NCBI RefSeq assembly: GCF_963678635.1
Contig: NW_026971739.1
Coordinates: 1-64,000 of the forward strand
Length of the DNA: 64,000 nt
DNA from: Symsagittifera roscoffensis
Lineage: Eukaryota; Xenacoelomorpha; Acoela; Convolutidae
Direction: 5' to 3'
Part shown: positions 8,768 to 22,000 of the stretch, piece by piece
Layout of the letters: each line of letters opens with the position of its first letter
Position numbering within the stretch: position 1 is the stretch's first letter
Program-made: the position numbers and the translations under genes
Notes under the pieces: model-generated
Databases searched by the model: none
The model's input: the letters and a program-made list of their open reading frames with translations, nothing else
Told to the model about the DNA's origin: nothing

Positions 8768-10530
8768 GTATCTGATTTATTGTCAGACCCCTTGTTCCTA
8801 TGTCTCCATGAATTGACAGTTGTGGTGTCTAAGACCTCCGCGACCCTTTTTGCCCCAAAACCTGTTAATTTCTTTTCGGAAGACAATCAAACCAATACTA
8901 TACTAGAATCCGACATCAAGTATTTTTTTTTTACTGTGGTTTGGTGCAGTTGTTGCATTATGATGTCTTTGATTCTGATAGCGATCACTGCTGCTTGCAA
9001 TTCCAGCCTTGGTATGCTCATTTGCTTCTTGATGCCACTCTTGTTTTGCCAACAAAAAAAGATAAGCCGATATTTTCATCTTCAGCTGACGCACAGAAGT
9101 TTCCAACCACTCATAGGCCTTCAGGAAACGCGTCTGCAAAAACGTGCAGGTCAGTTTGTTTTGGTACAAAATTGAAGGAGTTTCTTGGGATTTCCATAGT
9201 TTTGGGATTTCCAATTGTACGAGTTCTTTTCTCCATGACTAAGATTCTTCTGCAGTATCTTTAGGTGTTATCTTAGCCCAATCCACTCCATCTGTTTTCC
9301 ATATCTTTTTCAAAACATTCTGATTCAATTTGTGTAGGGTGACAAAAGTCCTAATGGGTCAAATAATGAGGAAACCACACTAAGAAATGTCTCGTTGAGA
9401 GAATCCTTCATCTGCTTTGTCCTTCATTCCACATTTTGAAAAGGGTCTGAATCGGTCCTCCAATCGAGTCCCAATATCGATGCTTTCTTTTCTTCGACGT
9501 TTTCAGACAACTCATCAACCTTGCTTTGGAATTTCGTCAATATGAAACCAACTCTTCACAAGTTTCTAACTATTTGTTTTTTGAAGTTCTCAGTCCCTTG
9601 GTCATTTGATGAAAAAATGAAATCATTCATGCAGAAAAGATTTCATAACTGATACAAAATATCAATTTCAAGGGTTCTTGTTAGTGGATACTTTGCACAA
9701 GTTGGTGAACTTCTAGCGCCAAAATTGTGTCGATTGTTATGTAAATAACAATCGTCACATTTTTATTTTAAACATCTGAGTATACAAACCTCAGACAGTG
9801 AGTGTCATCTTCTTTTTCTTGATTTGAAGAAACATCTATTCTATGTAGGCCGTGAGTGCAACTGCTCCTTCCCAAAATTTGAACAAAGTCTCAACAAGTT
9901 TTTGCAACAAAACTCGTCTAGGAAGTAAGTTATTCTGCGAACAGGTACCTTGATACTTCGATGCTGCATTGCAAACTCTTCTAATTTTACCTCGTTTATT
10001 TGGGTGAAAAACGGGATGATCTGGTAGATACAGAATCCTTCTGTTTTTTTCTACAATATCATTATGAGACATTTTCTTGATGAAACTTTTTCGAGATCCG
10101 CTTTGATTGTTCCGCTGTATTTTTTCTTCAGTTCTTTGTCTTTGCCGAGTCTTCGCTGCAACAATCTCAGCTGTCCCAGGACATTTCCGTAGTTATTGGG
10201 TAATTTGACTTTGTCGTCTGTCCATAGAAGTTCAACATCGCAACTTCCATCCTCGAATTTTGTCGTTGGTTCGAGAAAATGTTGAGCTCTTCTTCTTTCT
10301 CCAGATAGCGACTCAACACTTTTTGAGGAACCATAACTTTCTGGGGCCCACCATTGCTTAACCTTCTTAACCTCGTTAGCTGGCTGTTCCTCTGCAGAAC
10401 AGAAATGGGATTGGGCTTTGCGAATCCTAACTTGCTGTTGTTCCAATGAACCACTTAGTGGCCATCCTAGGGGTGTCTTTACTCCCCATGCTTCTCTTTT
10501 GTTTTGATCCTTATACTCAATTGGTCTCAT
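8768..10530 (-). pseudogene. BEL reverse transcriptase / RNase H region (fossil)
   Basis: The frame at 10,051-10,530 carries the protease-RT linker typical of BEL elements (TPLGWPLSGSLEQQQVRI, VKQWWAPESYG, LLWTDDKVKLPNNYG). The RT N-terminus follows at 9,836-10,072 (LYLPDHPVFHPNKRGKIRR, VCNAASKYQGTCSQN). The RT core and RNase H lie at about 8,780-9,830 and are more decayed; RNase H-like QEWHQEANEHTKAGIAS is visible near 9,000. Broken, several breaks. Confidence 0.75.
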
Positions 10531-10559
10531 CAGAATGAAATCGTCCTGACCAATAGCAG

Positions 10560-10935
10560 TCTCATTTCAGAGAGTGATATTTTGCAGTTTGGCCTTATCG
10601 ACAAGTGAGAAATTCTTCTGTTGTAAATCTGGGAATCTTAGCTGGTTGATCCAAGTGACAATTTATTAAGTACCAAACAGTTGATGTGGTCTGGTTTTAG
10701 ATTTCTGCTTGTCACTTTCATGGAGATCTTTTCATTGATGTTGATCGCACTGTTCGTTCCAGAAAGTTCTCTTCTGCATTCCTTTGCTGACAAATTTATC
10801 ATATCTTAGAGACTTTTGTCGATTAGTGTCACTGTCGATCCGGTATCGTGCAAAGCGCAAGTGTCCACTGATTTGCCCGTGTCTGGGTTAATTAGTTTTA
10901 CTCTTACACTTGGAAATAAACCACTACTTGCGGGC
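10560..10935 (-). pseudogene. BEL aspartic protease region (fossil)
   Basis: Minus-strand translation around 10,800-10,860 reads CALHDTGSTVTLIDKSL, the catalytic D-T-G-S motif of a retroviral-type aspartic protease. It is preceded by a beta-rich RVKLIN segment and followed by LSGTNSAI. Position between the gag zinc knuckles and RT fits BEL/Pao order. Part of the broken gag-pol. Confidence 0.75.
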
Positions 10936-12723
10936 ATACTATAAGCGTTAGTCGACTACTGTTGTACATCAGCTTTGTTACTTCCCTTTTGTTCAAGTAA
11001 CAGACGGATGTGCCATTTGTTGCAGCCACTGATCACACATGGACTGACTTAACAATCCTTGATACTATGTGTTTTGGCCAAGCATCCAAAACATAACCAA
11101 TTTCTCCTAATAATTTCAAACTTTTGTCTCACGTTTATCATTTCCAACATTTATGGATTCCTTTGTTACAGCACAAGCAGTTATCTGCGTTTTTATTCAG
11201 ATGTCTTTTGTCTTCTGTTGTATAGGTTCTGGCTTTTCCTTCTTTGGAATTGCCTCGATTGTTTTGTTTCAAGGATCCAGTTGCACCTGTGGATTAATGA
11301 CTTCTTTTTGCGATTAATTGATATGGCACTAATGCCACATCAGTCAACCATTAACTCAGTTCAGCAACATTTGGTTCTGAGTGTCTCGTTTCAATTTTGA
11401 AGAACGTCCATTTTCTTTCCGATCAGGAGGGAACTTAGCGAGTTTCATGTTGATGCTTGCAGTTGCTTTCAAATCCCCATGATATCCAAAGTTAACAAGA
11501 ATACTAGAAATTGTACTGACTATCCCAGCGAACTTCGATATTTGGTACAAGTCGTGTTGCACTAACTCAAGTTGAGAGTGAGCTAAGTTGTGTGGCTGGC
11601 CATAATGTCTGGACAACAGTTTTCAAACATGTTCGTGTTGGTTGCCATCAAATCAGAGTCCCGCTAGTATCTGCTTTGCTTTTCCCGATGGATGGCTCTT
11701 CAGATAGTACACGTTTTCGTTTTGGGTGATGTTGGTGTTATGCACTGTAGCCATAAACTGTCCTGACCACTCGGGCCATACCAAAGTTCTCCTCCAGAAA
11801 GTTGCATTTTTACTTTTGGTAAGCTGGGTTTGGGTAAACGCCGATATCTGAGCTCGCTGTTTAGATCATCTGAGTATCTGTCGTGATGTCAATCTTCTTG
11901 TTGCCTTATCAATCCGGTTTTAAATGCATACATCGATGCATTTTTTTCGGTTCATCAGTTAGGTTGAGCAATTTTACCCAGCCGTTGGTGTAGTCCCTTT
12001 AATCTTCTTCGTCAAAAGTGACTGACTTTCTTTCTGGAGACTTGTGTCTACCGCTCCTATCCGGAGACATAACTCGTTTACTAGCGAGTTCTGATTGTTT
12101 GTCGGCAATCGACAAGTTCATGTTGCCAAAATCTTGATTCAATCGCGCTGTGACTTCAGCGTTTCGAACTTTCAATTCCAGTGCTTTTTAGAAAATATTT
12201 TTTAATTTGTTGAGTTTTCCAGCTCCAGTTGAGCAACCATCTCTTTGAGACAGAATACTTCCTCATCATTTGAGTGGTTACTCGCGTGTGACGAAAATTC
12301 AATAGAGCCTGGTCTGTGACTCAACCTTGCCCTGTATACGGATTGTGCTGCTGAGGTCTTGCCAAGCGCTTCGGCCTTGCCAATGTTCTTCAAATACTCA
12401 TTGCCAAAATCCTCAGAACAGTATGCATTTTTGTTTTGTTCAAACTCTATCGAAGGTGCGTTATTTCCCTGTTTGGCTTCACCTTATTATGCCTTCTTTT
12501 CATTTTTTTAGCGAAGTTTAAGAGATTCTGAAACTTTGATTTCACTCGACAGGATCTTCGTTTTTTGTCGGTCTTTTCATTTATTTTATCTTTCGTGCTC
12601 CAGTTTTCGTACTTTTCTCGCAGTCATTCGTAGGGTTTTTGCTTGCCTTTCTAAGAGTCGAAGTTGTACTTGTCCTTCGGTATGACTCGCAGCGTTTGCT
12701 TCGAATTCTTCGCGTTCGCTCAT
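10936..12723 (-). pseudogene. BEL Gag (fossil)
   Basis: The start ATG at 12,723 opens a charged coiled N-terminus (MSEREEFEANAASHTEGQV, LRLLERQAKTLRMTARK). The middle holds the BEL gag segment at 11,356-11,616 (DLKATASINMKLAKFPPDRK). Near 11,000-11,100 the minus strand shows a zinc-knuckle pattern, CFGCLAKTHSIKDC, and a second Cys/His cluster. The start plus about 20 codons is copied repeatedly in the array to the right. Broken, several breaks. Confidence 0.75.
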
Positions 12724-12992
12724 TTTGTTTTCGGAGTGATTTAAGAACAGGATTTTAAAGAAAGAAAAGAAGAATGAAAGCTAATTGAAGTCAAATATCG
12801 TAATTTTAGCTGGATGAATTTTAATTAGGAAGGAAGGGATTGATTGGTTGGTTCAAATATGTGTTTTTGTAAAATCAGGAACTGTGTTACACTTGGGTCA
12901 ACAACAAAACTATTTCGGTGTGCTTTTTAACAAATCACTTCGATCAATCGGTACGAAATTTTTGATAATACTCTTATTTTTCTATTAACCAT

Positions 12993-13004
12993 CTCCCGCT
13001 ACCA
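12993..13004 (-). promoter_or_regulatory. Putative BEL primer-binding site
   Basis: CTCCCGCTACCA on the plus strand is TGGTAGCGGGAG on the element's sense strand. It starts with the TGG expected opposite a tRNA CCA end and directly abuts the point where LTR similarity begins. It lies about 270 bp upstream of the gag ATG. Copies recur through the array with one- or two-base drift (ctcctgctacca, ctcccgctaaca). The tRNA it matches was not identified. Confidence 0.55.
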
Positions 13005-16000
13005 AGAAAATATCACGGTTTGTCACGTAAAATTGCCTTGGCGTAAACGCAATTTACAGTCAATTTTTTAATTCAGAAGATAATGTAAAAACGGAAGAAA
13101 AAGTTGTTTATCAAAAAGGTTATCGGTTTAGAAAATTTAATGTAGCGTTCTGATAATACAATAATAGAAACTTACATTAAGTCAACCAATAATTGTTTTT
13201 TCCTTACAATCCAACTTGAAATAAAACGTGATAAACTTTTATCATTTTAAAGTAATGAAAAAGAAAAATTTGAATCTCCAAATGAGAAAGATCAAAATTA
13301 TGCAAGCTTCCAAATGTTTATTTCGAGTCTGCTATTTTCATTTTCAGTTTGTTCTGGTTTTCTGCAGTTTCTTTCCAAATATTTTTTGCAAAATCTTCCT
13401 TAGTTTTTTTTCAATTCAACGCAACAGCTTTGTAGATCTTCTTTCAACTGTAGCTTCAGGCAATTTTTGCTAAGTTTCAGTTTTACCCTTAAATTGCGTT
13501 TGCGTCGCGCCATAAACCCAATTTCTGTAGCTTGTCGATATATAAAAACAATCTTCTGACATATTTGATGTTTCTCAAGGTTATAAGTAAATATGGGATT
13601 TGACTATTCAGATAAGAAACTGAATTCAAAATCTGAACCCAAAAATTGTTTGCATTTCTAAGAGTCGAAGTTGTACATCTTTATTTCGCTCATCTTTTTT
13701 TCTAAATTATTTGAGAACGTGATTTTAATGTCAGAAAAGAAGAAGGAAAATTAATTTAAGTCAAATATTGTTTTATAGCTGGATGAAAAATTATTAGGAA
13801 GGAAGGGAATGAATGGCTGGTTCCAACTATGTGTTTTTGTAAAATCAGGAACTCTGTTGCCTTTGGGCCAACAAAAAAAACTATTTTGGTGTGCTATTTA
13901 ACAAATCACTTCGATCAATGGGTATTAAGTTTTGATAATCCTCTTGTTTTTCTTTTACCTATCTCCTGCTACCAAGAAAACATCACGGTTCGTAACTCAA
14001 AGTTGCCTTAGTGTAAACAGAAATTACAGCCAATTTTTATTTCAGAGGAAAATATAAAAAGAGAGGAAAAAAATGTTTTTTCGAAAAGGTTATTGGCTTA
14101 GAAAAACTAACATAGCGTTCTGATAAAACAATAAAAGAAACTTACTTTAAGTCAACCAATAACTGCTTTTCCTTACCACTCCAACTTGAAGTAAAACGTG
14201 ATAAAATATTATCATTATAAAGTAATAAAGAAGAAAAAATTGAATCTTCAAATGAGAAAGGTCAAAATTATGCGAGTATGCAAATGTTCATTTCAAGTCT
14301 GCTATTTTCAATCCTAGTTTGTTCTGGTTTTCTGCAACTTCTCTCCAGATACTTTGGGCTAAAAAATTTCCTTAAGTTTTTTTTTCAATTCAACGCAACC
14401 GCTTTGAAGATTTTGTTGCAACTGTTGCTTCTGGCTGATTTTGCTAATTTTCAGTTTTCAGTTTTGCCCTGAAATTGCGTTTGCGTCGCCACATACTCCT
14501 CGTTTTTGTAGCTTGTCGACATATAAAAACAATCTTCTAGCGTAATTGATGTTGCCCAAGGCTAAAAGTAATTATGGGATTTGACTTTTCAAATAAGAAA
14601 ATGAATTCAAAATCTGAACCAAATAAGTGTTTGCGTTTCTAAGAGTCGAAGTTGTACTCGTCCTTCAGTAGGACTCGCAGAGTTCGCTACGAATTCTTTG
14701 CGTTCGCTCAACTTATTTTCTAAACTTTTTAAGAACGTGGTTTTAAAGAAATTAAAGAAGATTGAAAACTAATTTAAGTCTAATTTTGTTTTCATAGCTG
14801 GATGAATATAAATTAATAAGGAAGGGATTGAATGGCTGGTTCCAAATATTTATTTTTGTAAAATCAGGAACTCTGTTGCTTTTGGGCCAACAACAAAACT
14901 ATTTTGGTGTGCTTTTTAACAAATCACTTCGATCAATGGGTATTAATTTTTTGATAATCCTCTTGTTTTTCTTTTAACTATCTCCCGCTAACAAGAAAAA
15001 TCACGCTTTGTCACTCAAAGTTGTCCTAGTGTAAAGCAAATTTACAGCCAGTTTTTCAATTCAGAGGATAATATAGAAATGGAGGAAAAAATTATTTGTT
15101 TTTTTTCAAAAAGTTTATCGGGTTAGAAAAATTAACCTAGCGTTTTGATAATACAATAAAAGAAATTTACTTCATGTCAACCAATAATTGCTTTTGTTTA
15201 CCACTCCAACTTGAAATAAAACGCGTTCGCTCATCTTGTTTTCCCAGTGATTTAAAAACGTGATTTTAAAGAAACAAAAGAAGAATGAGGCTAATGAAAT
15301 CAAATATCGTGTTTTTAGCTGGATGAATTTTAATTAGGAAGGAAGGGAATGAATGGCTGGTTCCAACTATGTGTTTTTGTAAAATCAGGAGCTCTGTTGC
15401 CTTTGGGCCAACAAAAAAACTATTTTGATGTGCTTTATAACAAATCACTTCGATCAATGGGTATTAAGTTTTTGATAATCCTCTTGTTTTTTTAACTATC
15501 TCCTGCTACCAAGAAAATATCACGGTTCGTAACTCAAAGTTGCTTAAGTGTAAACGGAAATTACAGCCAATTTTTAATTCAGAGGTTAATATAAAAACGG
15601 TGGAAAGTTTTGTTTTCTCAAAAAATTATCGGTTTAGAAAATTTAATGTAGTGTTCTAATAAAACAACAACAGAAACTTAAATTAAGTCAAAAAACGATT
15701 GCTTTTGCTTACCACTCCAACTTGAAATAAAACGTGATAAAATATTACCATTATAAAGTAAAAAAGAAGAAAAATTTGAATCTTCAAATGAGAAAGGTCA
15801 AAATTATGCGAGTTTGCAAATGTTCATTTCAAATCTGCAATTTTCAACCCTAGTTTGTTTTGGCTTTCTGCAACTTCTCTCCAGATACTTTGTGCAAAAT
15901 TTTCCTTAATTTTTTGTTTTTTCAATTCAACGCAACAGTTTTGAAGATCTTGTTGCAACTGTTGCTTCTGGCTGTTTTTGCTTCTGGATTTTCGATAATC

Positions 16001-19000
16001 CTCTTGTTTTTTTTAACTATCTCCCGCTAACAAGAAAAATCATGCTTTTTCACTCAAAGTTGCTTTAGCGTAAAGCGAATTTACAGCCAATTTTTCAATT
16101 CAGCGGATAATATAGAAGCGGAGGAAAAAAATATTTGTTTTTTCAAAAAGTTTATTGGGTTAGAAAAATAAACGTAGCGTTCTGATAAAACAATAAAAGA
16201 AACTTACTTTAAGTCAACCAATAACTGCTTTTCCTTACCACTCCAACTTGAAGTAAAACGTGATAAAATATTATCATTATAAAGTAATAAAGAAGAAAAA
16301 ATTGAATCTTCAAATGAGAAAGGTCAAAATTATGCGAGTATGCAAATGTTCATTTCAAGTCTGCTATTTTCAATCCTAGTTTGTTCTGGTTTTCTGCAAC
16401 TTCTCTCCAGATACTTTGGGCAAAAAAATTTCCTTAAGTTTTTTTTTCAATTCAACGCAACCGCTTTGAAGATTTTGTTGCAACTGTTGCTTCTGGCTGA
16501 TTTTGCTAATTTTCAGTTTTCAGTTTTGCCCTGAAATTGCATTTGCGTCGCCACATACTCCTCATTTTTGTAGCTTGTCGACATATAAAAACAATCTTCT
16601 AGCGTAATTGATGTTGCCCAAGGCTAAAAGTAATTATGGGATTTGACTTTTCAAATAAGAAAATGAATTCAAAATCTGAACCAAATAAGTGTTTGCGTTT
16701 CTAAGAGTCGAAGTTGTACTCGTCCTTCAGTAGGACTCGCAGAGTTCGCTACGAATTCTTTGCGTTCGCTCAACTTATTTTCTAAACTTTTTAAGAACGT
16801 GGTTTTAAAGAAATTAAAGAAGATTGAAAACTAATTTAAGTCTAATTTTGTTTTCATAGCTGGATGAATATAAATTAATAAGGAAGGGATTGAATGGCTG
16901 GTTCCAAATATTTATTTTTGTAAAATCAGGAACTCTGTTGCTTTTGGGCCAACAACAAAACTATTTTGGTGTGCTTTTTAACAAATCACTTCGATCAATG
17001 GGTATTAATTTTTTGATAATCCTCTTGTTTTTCTTTTAACTATCTCCCGCTAACAAGAAAAATCACGCTTTGTCACTCAAAGTTGTCCTAGTGTAAAGCA
17101 AATTTACAGCCAGTTTTTCAATTCAGAGGATAATATAGAAATGGAGGAAAAAATTATTTGTTTTTTTTCAAAAAGTTTATCGGGTTAGAAAAATTAACCT
17201 AGCGTTTTGATAATACAATAAAAGAAATTTACTTCATGTCAACCAATAATTGCTTTTGTTTACCACTCCAACTTGAAATAAAACGCGTTCGCTCATCTTG
17301 TTTTCCCAGTGATTTAAAAACGTGATTTTAAAGAAACAAAAGAAGAATGAGGCTAATGAAATCAAATATCGTGTTTTTAGCTGGATGAATTTTAATTAGG
17401 AAGGAAGGGAATGAATGGCTGGTTCCAACTATGTGTTTTTGTAAAATCAGGAGCTCTGTTGCCTTTGGGCCAACAAAAAAACTATTTTGATGTGCTTTAT
17501 AACAAATCACTTCGATCAATGGGTATTAAGTTTTTGATAATCCTCTTGTTTTTTTAACTATCTCCTGCTACCAAGAAAATATCACGGTTCGTAACTCAAA
17601 GTTGCTTAAGTGTAAACGGAAATTACAGCCAATTTTTAATTCAGAGGTTAATATAAAAACGGTGGAAAGTTTTGTTTTCTCAAAAAATTATCGGTTTAGA
17701 AAATTTAATGTAGTGTTCTAATAAAACAACAATAGAAACTTAAATTAAGTCAAAAAATGATTGCTTTTGTTTACCACTCCAACTTGAAATAAAACGTGAT
17801 AAAAAATTACCATTATAAAGTAAAAAAGAAGAAAAATTTGAATCTTCAAATGAGAAAGGTCAAAATTATGCGAGTTTGCAAATGTTCATTTCAAATCTGC
17901 AATTTTCAACCCTAGTTTGTTTTGGCTTTCTGCAACTTCTCTCCAGATACTTTGTGCAAAATTTTCCTTAATTTTTTGTTTTTTCAATTCAACGCAACAG
18001 TTTTGAAGATCTTGTTGCAACTGTTGCTTCTGGCTGTTTTTGCTTCTGGATTTTCGATAATCCTCTTGTTTTTTTTAATTATCTCCCGCTAACAAGAAAA
18101 ATCATGCTTTTTCACTCAAAGTTGCTTTAGCGTAAAGCGAATTTACAGCCAATTTTTCAATTCAGCGGATAATATAGAAGCGGAGGAAAAAAATATTTGT
18201 TTTTTCAAAAAGTTTATTGGGTTAGAAAAATAAACGTAGCGTTCTGATAATACGAAAAAAGAAACTTACTTTAAGTCAACCAATAATTGCTTTTGTTTAC
18301 CACTCCAACTTGAAATAAAACGCGTTCGCTCATCTTGTTTGCTGAGTGATTTAAAAACATGATTTTAAAGAAAGAAAACAAGAATGAAAGCTGATGAAAT
18401 CAAATATCGTGTTTTTAGCTGGATGAATATCAATTAGGAAGAAGGGGAATGAATGGCTGGTTCCAACTACGTGTTTTTGTAAAATCAGGAATTCTGTTGC
18501 CTTTGGGCCAACAAAAAAACTATTTTGGTGTGCTTTTTAACAAATCACTTCAATCAATGGGTTTTAAGTTTTTGATAATCCTCTTGTTTTTTTCTTTTAA
18601 CTACCTCCTGCTACCAAGAAAAAATCACGGTTCGTAACTCAAAGTTGCGTTAGTGTAAACGGAAATTACAGCCAACTTTTAATTCAGAGGATAATATAAA
18701 AACGGAGGAAAATTTTGTTTTCTCAAAAAAGTTATCTGTTTTGAAAATTTAATGTAGCGTTCTGATAACACAATAATAGAAACTTACATTAAGTCAACCA
18801 ATAATTGCTTTTGTTTATCACTCCAACTTGAAATAGAACGTGATAAAATATTACCATTATAAAGTAATAAAGAAGAAAAATTTGAATCTTCAAATGAGAA
18901 AGGTCAAAATTATGCGAGTTTACAAATGTTCATTTCAAATCTGCTATTTTCAACCCTAGTTTGTTTTGGTTTTCTGCAACTTATCTCCAGATACTTCTTG

Positions 19001-22000
19001 AAAAATTTCCTTAAGTTTTTTTTTCATTTCAACCCAACAGCTTTGATGATCTTGTTGCAACTGTTGCTTCTGGTTGTTTTTAATCAATTTCAGTTTTGCC
19101 CTTAAATTGCGTTTGCGTCGCCCCATACTCCTCACTTTTGTAGCTTGTCGACAAATAAAAACAATCTTCTGGCGTCATTGATGTTGCTCAAGGATATAAG
19201 TAAATATGGGATTTGACTTTTCAGATAAGAAACTGAATTCAAAATCTGAACCAAATAACTGTTTGCGTTTCTAAGAGTCGAAGTTGTACTCGTCCTTCAG
19301 TAGGACTCGCAGCGTTCGCTCAACTTATTTTCTAAACTATTTAAGAACGTGGTTTTAAAGAAAGAAAAGAAGATTGAAAACTAATTTAAGTCTAATATTG
19401 TTTTCATAGCTGGATGAATTTTAATTAATAAGGAAGGGATTGAATGGCTGGTTCCAAATATTTGTTTTTCTAAAATCAGGAACTCTGTTGCTTTTGGGCC
19501 AACAAAAAAACTATTTTGGTGTGCTTTTCAACAAATCACTTCGATCAATGGGTAATAAGTTTTTGATAATCCTCTTGTTTTTCTTTTAACTATCTCCTGC
19601 TACCATGAAATTATCACGGTTCGTAACTCAAAGTTGCGTTAATGTAAACGGAAATTACAGCCAACTTTTAATTCAGAGGATAATATAAAAACGGAGGAAA
19701 ATTTTGCTTACTCAAAAAAGCTATCGGTTTAGAAAATTAATGTAGCGTTCTGATAATACAATAATAGAAACTTACATTAAGTCAACCAATAATTGCTTTT
19801 GTTTACCACTCCAACTTGAAATAGAACCTGATAAAATATTACCATTATAAAGTAATAAAGAAGAAAAATTTGAATCTTCAAAAGACAACGGTCAAAATTA
19901 TGCGAGTTTGCAAATGTTCATTTCAAATCTGCTATTTTCAACCCTAGTTTGTTTTGGCTTTCTGCAGCATCTCTCCAGATACTTTTTGCAAAATTTCCTT
20001 AAGTTTTTTTTTTCATTCCAACTCAACAGCTTTGATGATCTTGTTGCAACTGTTGCTTCTGGCTGTTTTTGCTCAATTTCAGTTTTGCCCTTAAATTGCG
20101 TTTGCGTAGCCCCATACTCCTCATTTTTGTAGCTTGTCGACATAAAAAAACAATCTTCTGGCGTAATTGATGTTGCCCAAGGATATAAGTAAATATGGGA
20201 TTCGACTTTTCAGATAAGAAACTGAATTCAATATCTGAACCAAATAACTGTTTGTGTTTCTAACAGTCGAAGTTGTACTCGTCCTTCAGTAGGACTCGCA
20301 GCGTTCGCTCAACTTATTTTCTAAACTATTTAAGAACGTGGTTTTGAAGAAAGAAAAAAAGATTGAAAACTAATTTAAGTCTAATATTGTTTTCATAGCT
20401 GGATGAATATTAATTAATAAGGAAGGGATTGAAATGTCTGGTTCCAAATATTTGTTTTTGTAAAATCAGGAGCTCTGTTGCCTTTGGGCCAACAAAAAAA
20501 GCTATTTTGGTGTGCTTTTTAACAAATCAATTCGATCAATGGGTATTAAGTTTTTAATAATCCTCTTGTTTTTTTAACTATCTCCTGCTACCAAGAAAAT
20601 ATCACGGTTCGTAACTCAAAGTTGCTTTTGTGTAAACGGAAATTACAGCCAATTTTTAATTCAGAGGTTAATAAAAAAACGGTGGAAAGTTTTGTTTTCT
20701 CAAAACGTTATCACTTTAGAAAATTTAATGTAGCTTTCTGATAATACAATAATAGAAACTTACATTAAGTCAACCAATAATTGCTTTTGTTTACCACTCG
20801 AACTTGAAATAAAACGTGATAAAATATTACCATTATAAAGTAAAAAAGAAGAAAAATTTGAATCTTCAAATGAGAAAGGTCAAAATTATGCGAGTTTGCA
20901 AATGTTCATTTCAAATCTGCTATTTTCAACCCTAGTTTGTTTTGGCTTTCTGCAACTTCTCTCCAGATACTTTGTGCAAAATTTTCCTTAATTTTTAATT
21001 TTTTCAATTCAACGCAACAGCTTTGAAGATCTTGTTGCAACTGTTGCTTTTGGCTGTTTTTGCTCCTGGATTTTTGATAATCCTCTTGTTTTTTTTTAAC
21101 TATCTCCCGCTAACAAGAAAAATCATGCTTTTTCACTCAAAGTTGCTTTAGCGTAAAGCGAATTTACAGCCAATTTTTCAATTCAGCGGATAATATAGAA
21201 ACGGAGGAAAAAAATATTTGTTTTTTTTTAAAAAGTTTATTGGGTTAGAAAAATAAACGTAGCGTTCTGATAATACAAAAAAAGAAACTTACTTTAAGTC
21301 AACCAATAATTGCTTTTGTTTACTCCAATAAATACTCCAACTTGAAATAAAACGCGTTCGCTCATCTTGTTTTCTGAGTGATTTAAAAACATGATTTTAA
21401 AGAAAGAAAAGAAGAATGAAAGCTGATGAAATCAAATATCGTGTTTTTAGCTGGATGAATTTCAATTAGGAAGGAAGGGAATGAATGGCTGGTTCCAACT
21501 ATGTGTTTTTGTAAAATCAGGAATTCTGTTGCCTTTGCGCCAATAAAAAAACTATTTTGGTGTGGTTTTTAACAAATCACTTCGATCAATGGGTTTTAAG
21601 TTTTTGATAATCCTCTTGTTTTTCTTTTAACTATCTCCTGCTACCAAGAAAAAATCACGGTTCGTAACTCAAAGTTGCGTTAGTGTAAACGGAAATTACA
21701 GCCAACTTTTAATTCAGAGGATAATATAAAAACGGAGGAAAATTTTGTTTTCTCAAAAAAATTATCGGTTTAGAAAATTTAATGTAGCCTTCTGATAACA
21801 CAATAATAGAAACTTACATTAAGTCAACCAATAATTGCTTTTGTTTACCACTCCAACTTGAAATAGAACGTGATAAAATATTACCATTATAAAGTAATAA
21901 AGAACGTAAATTTGAATCTTCAAATGAGAAAGGTCAAAACTATGCGAGTTTGCAAATGTTCATTTCAAATCTGCTATTTTCAACCCTAGTTTGTTTTGGT

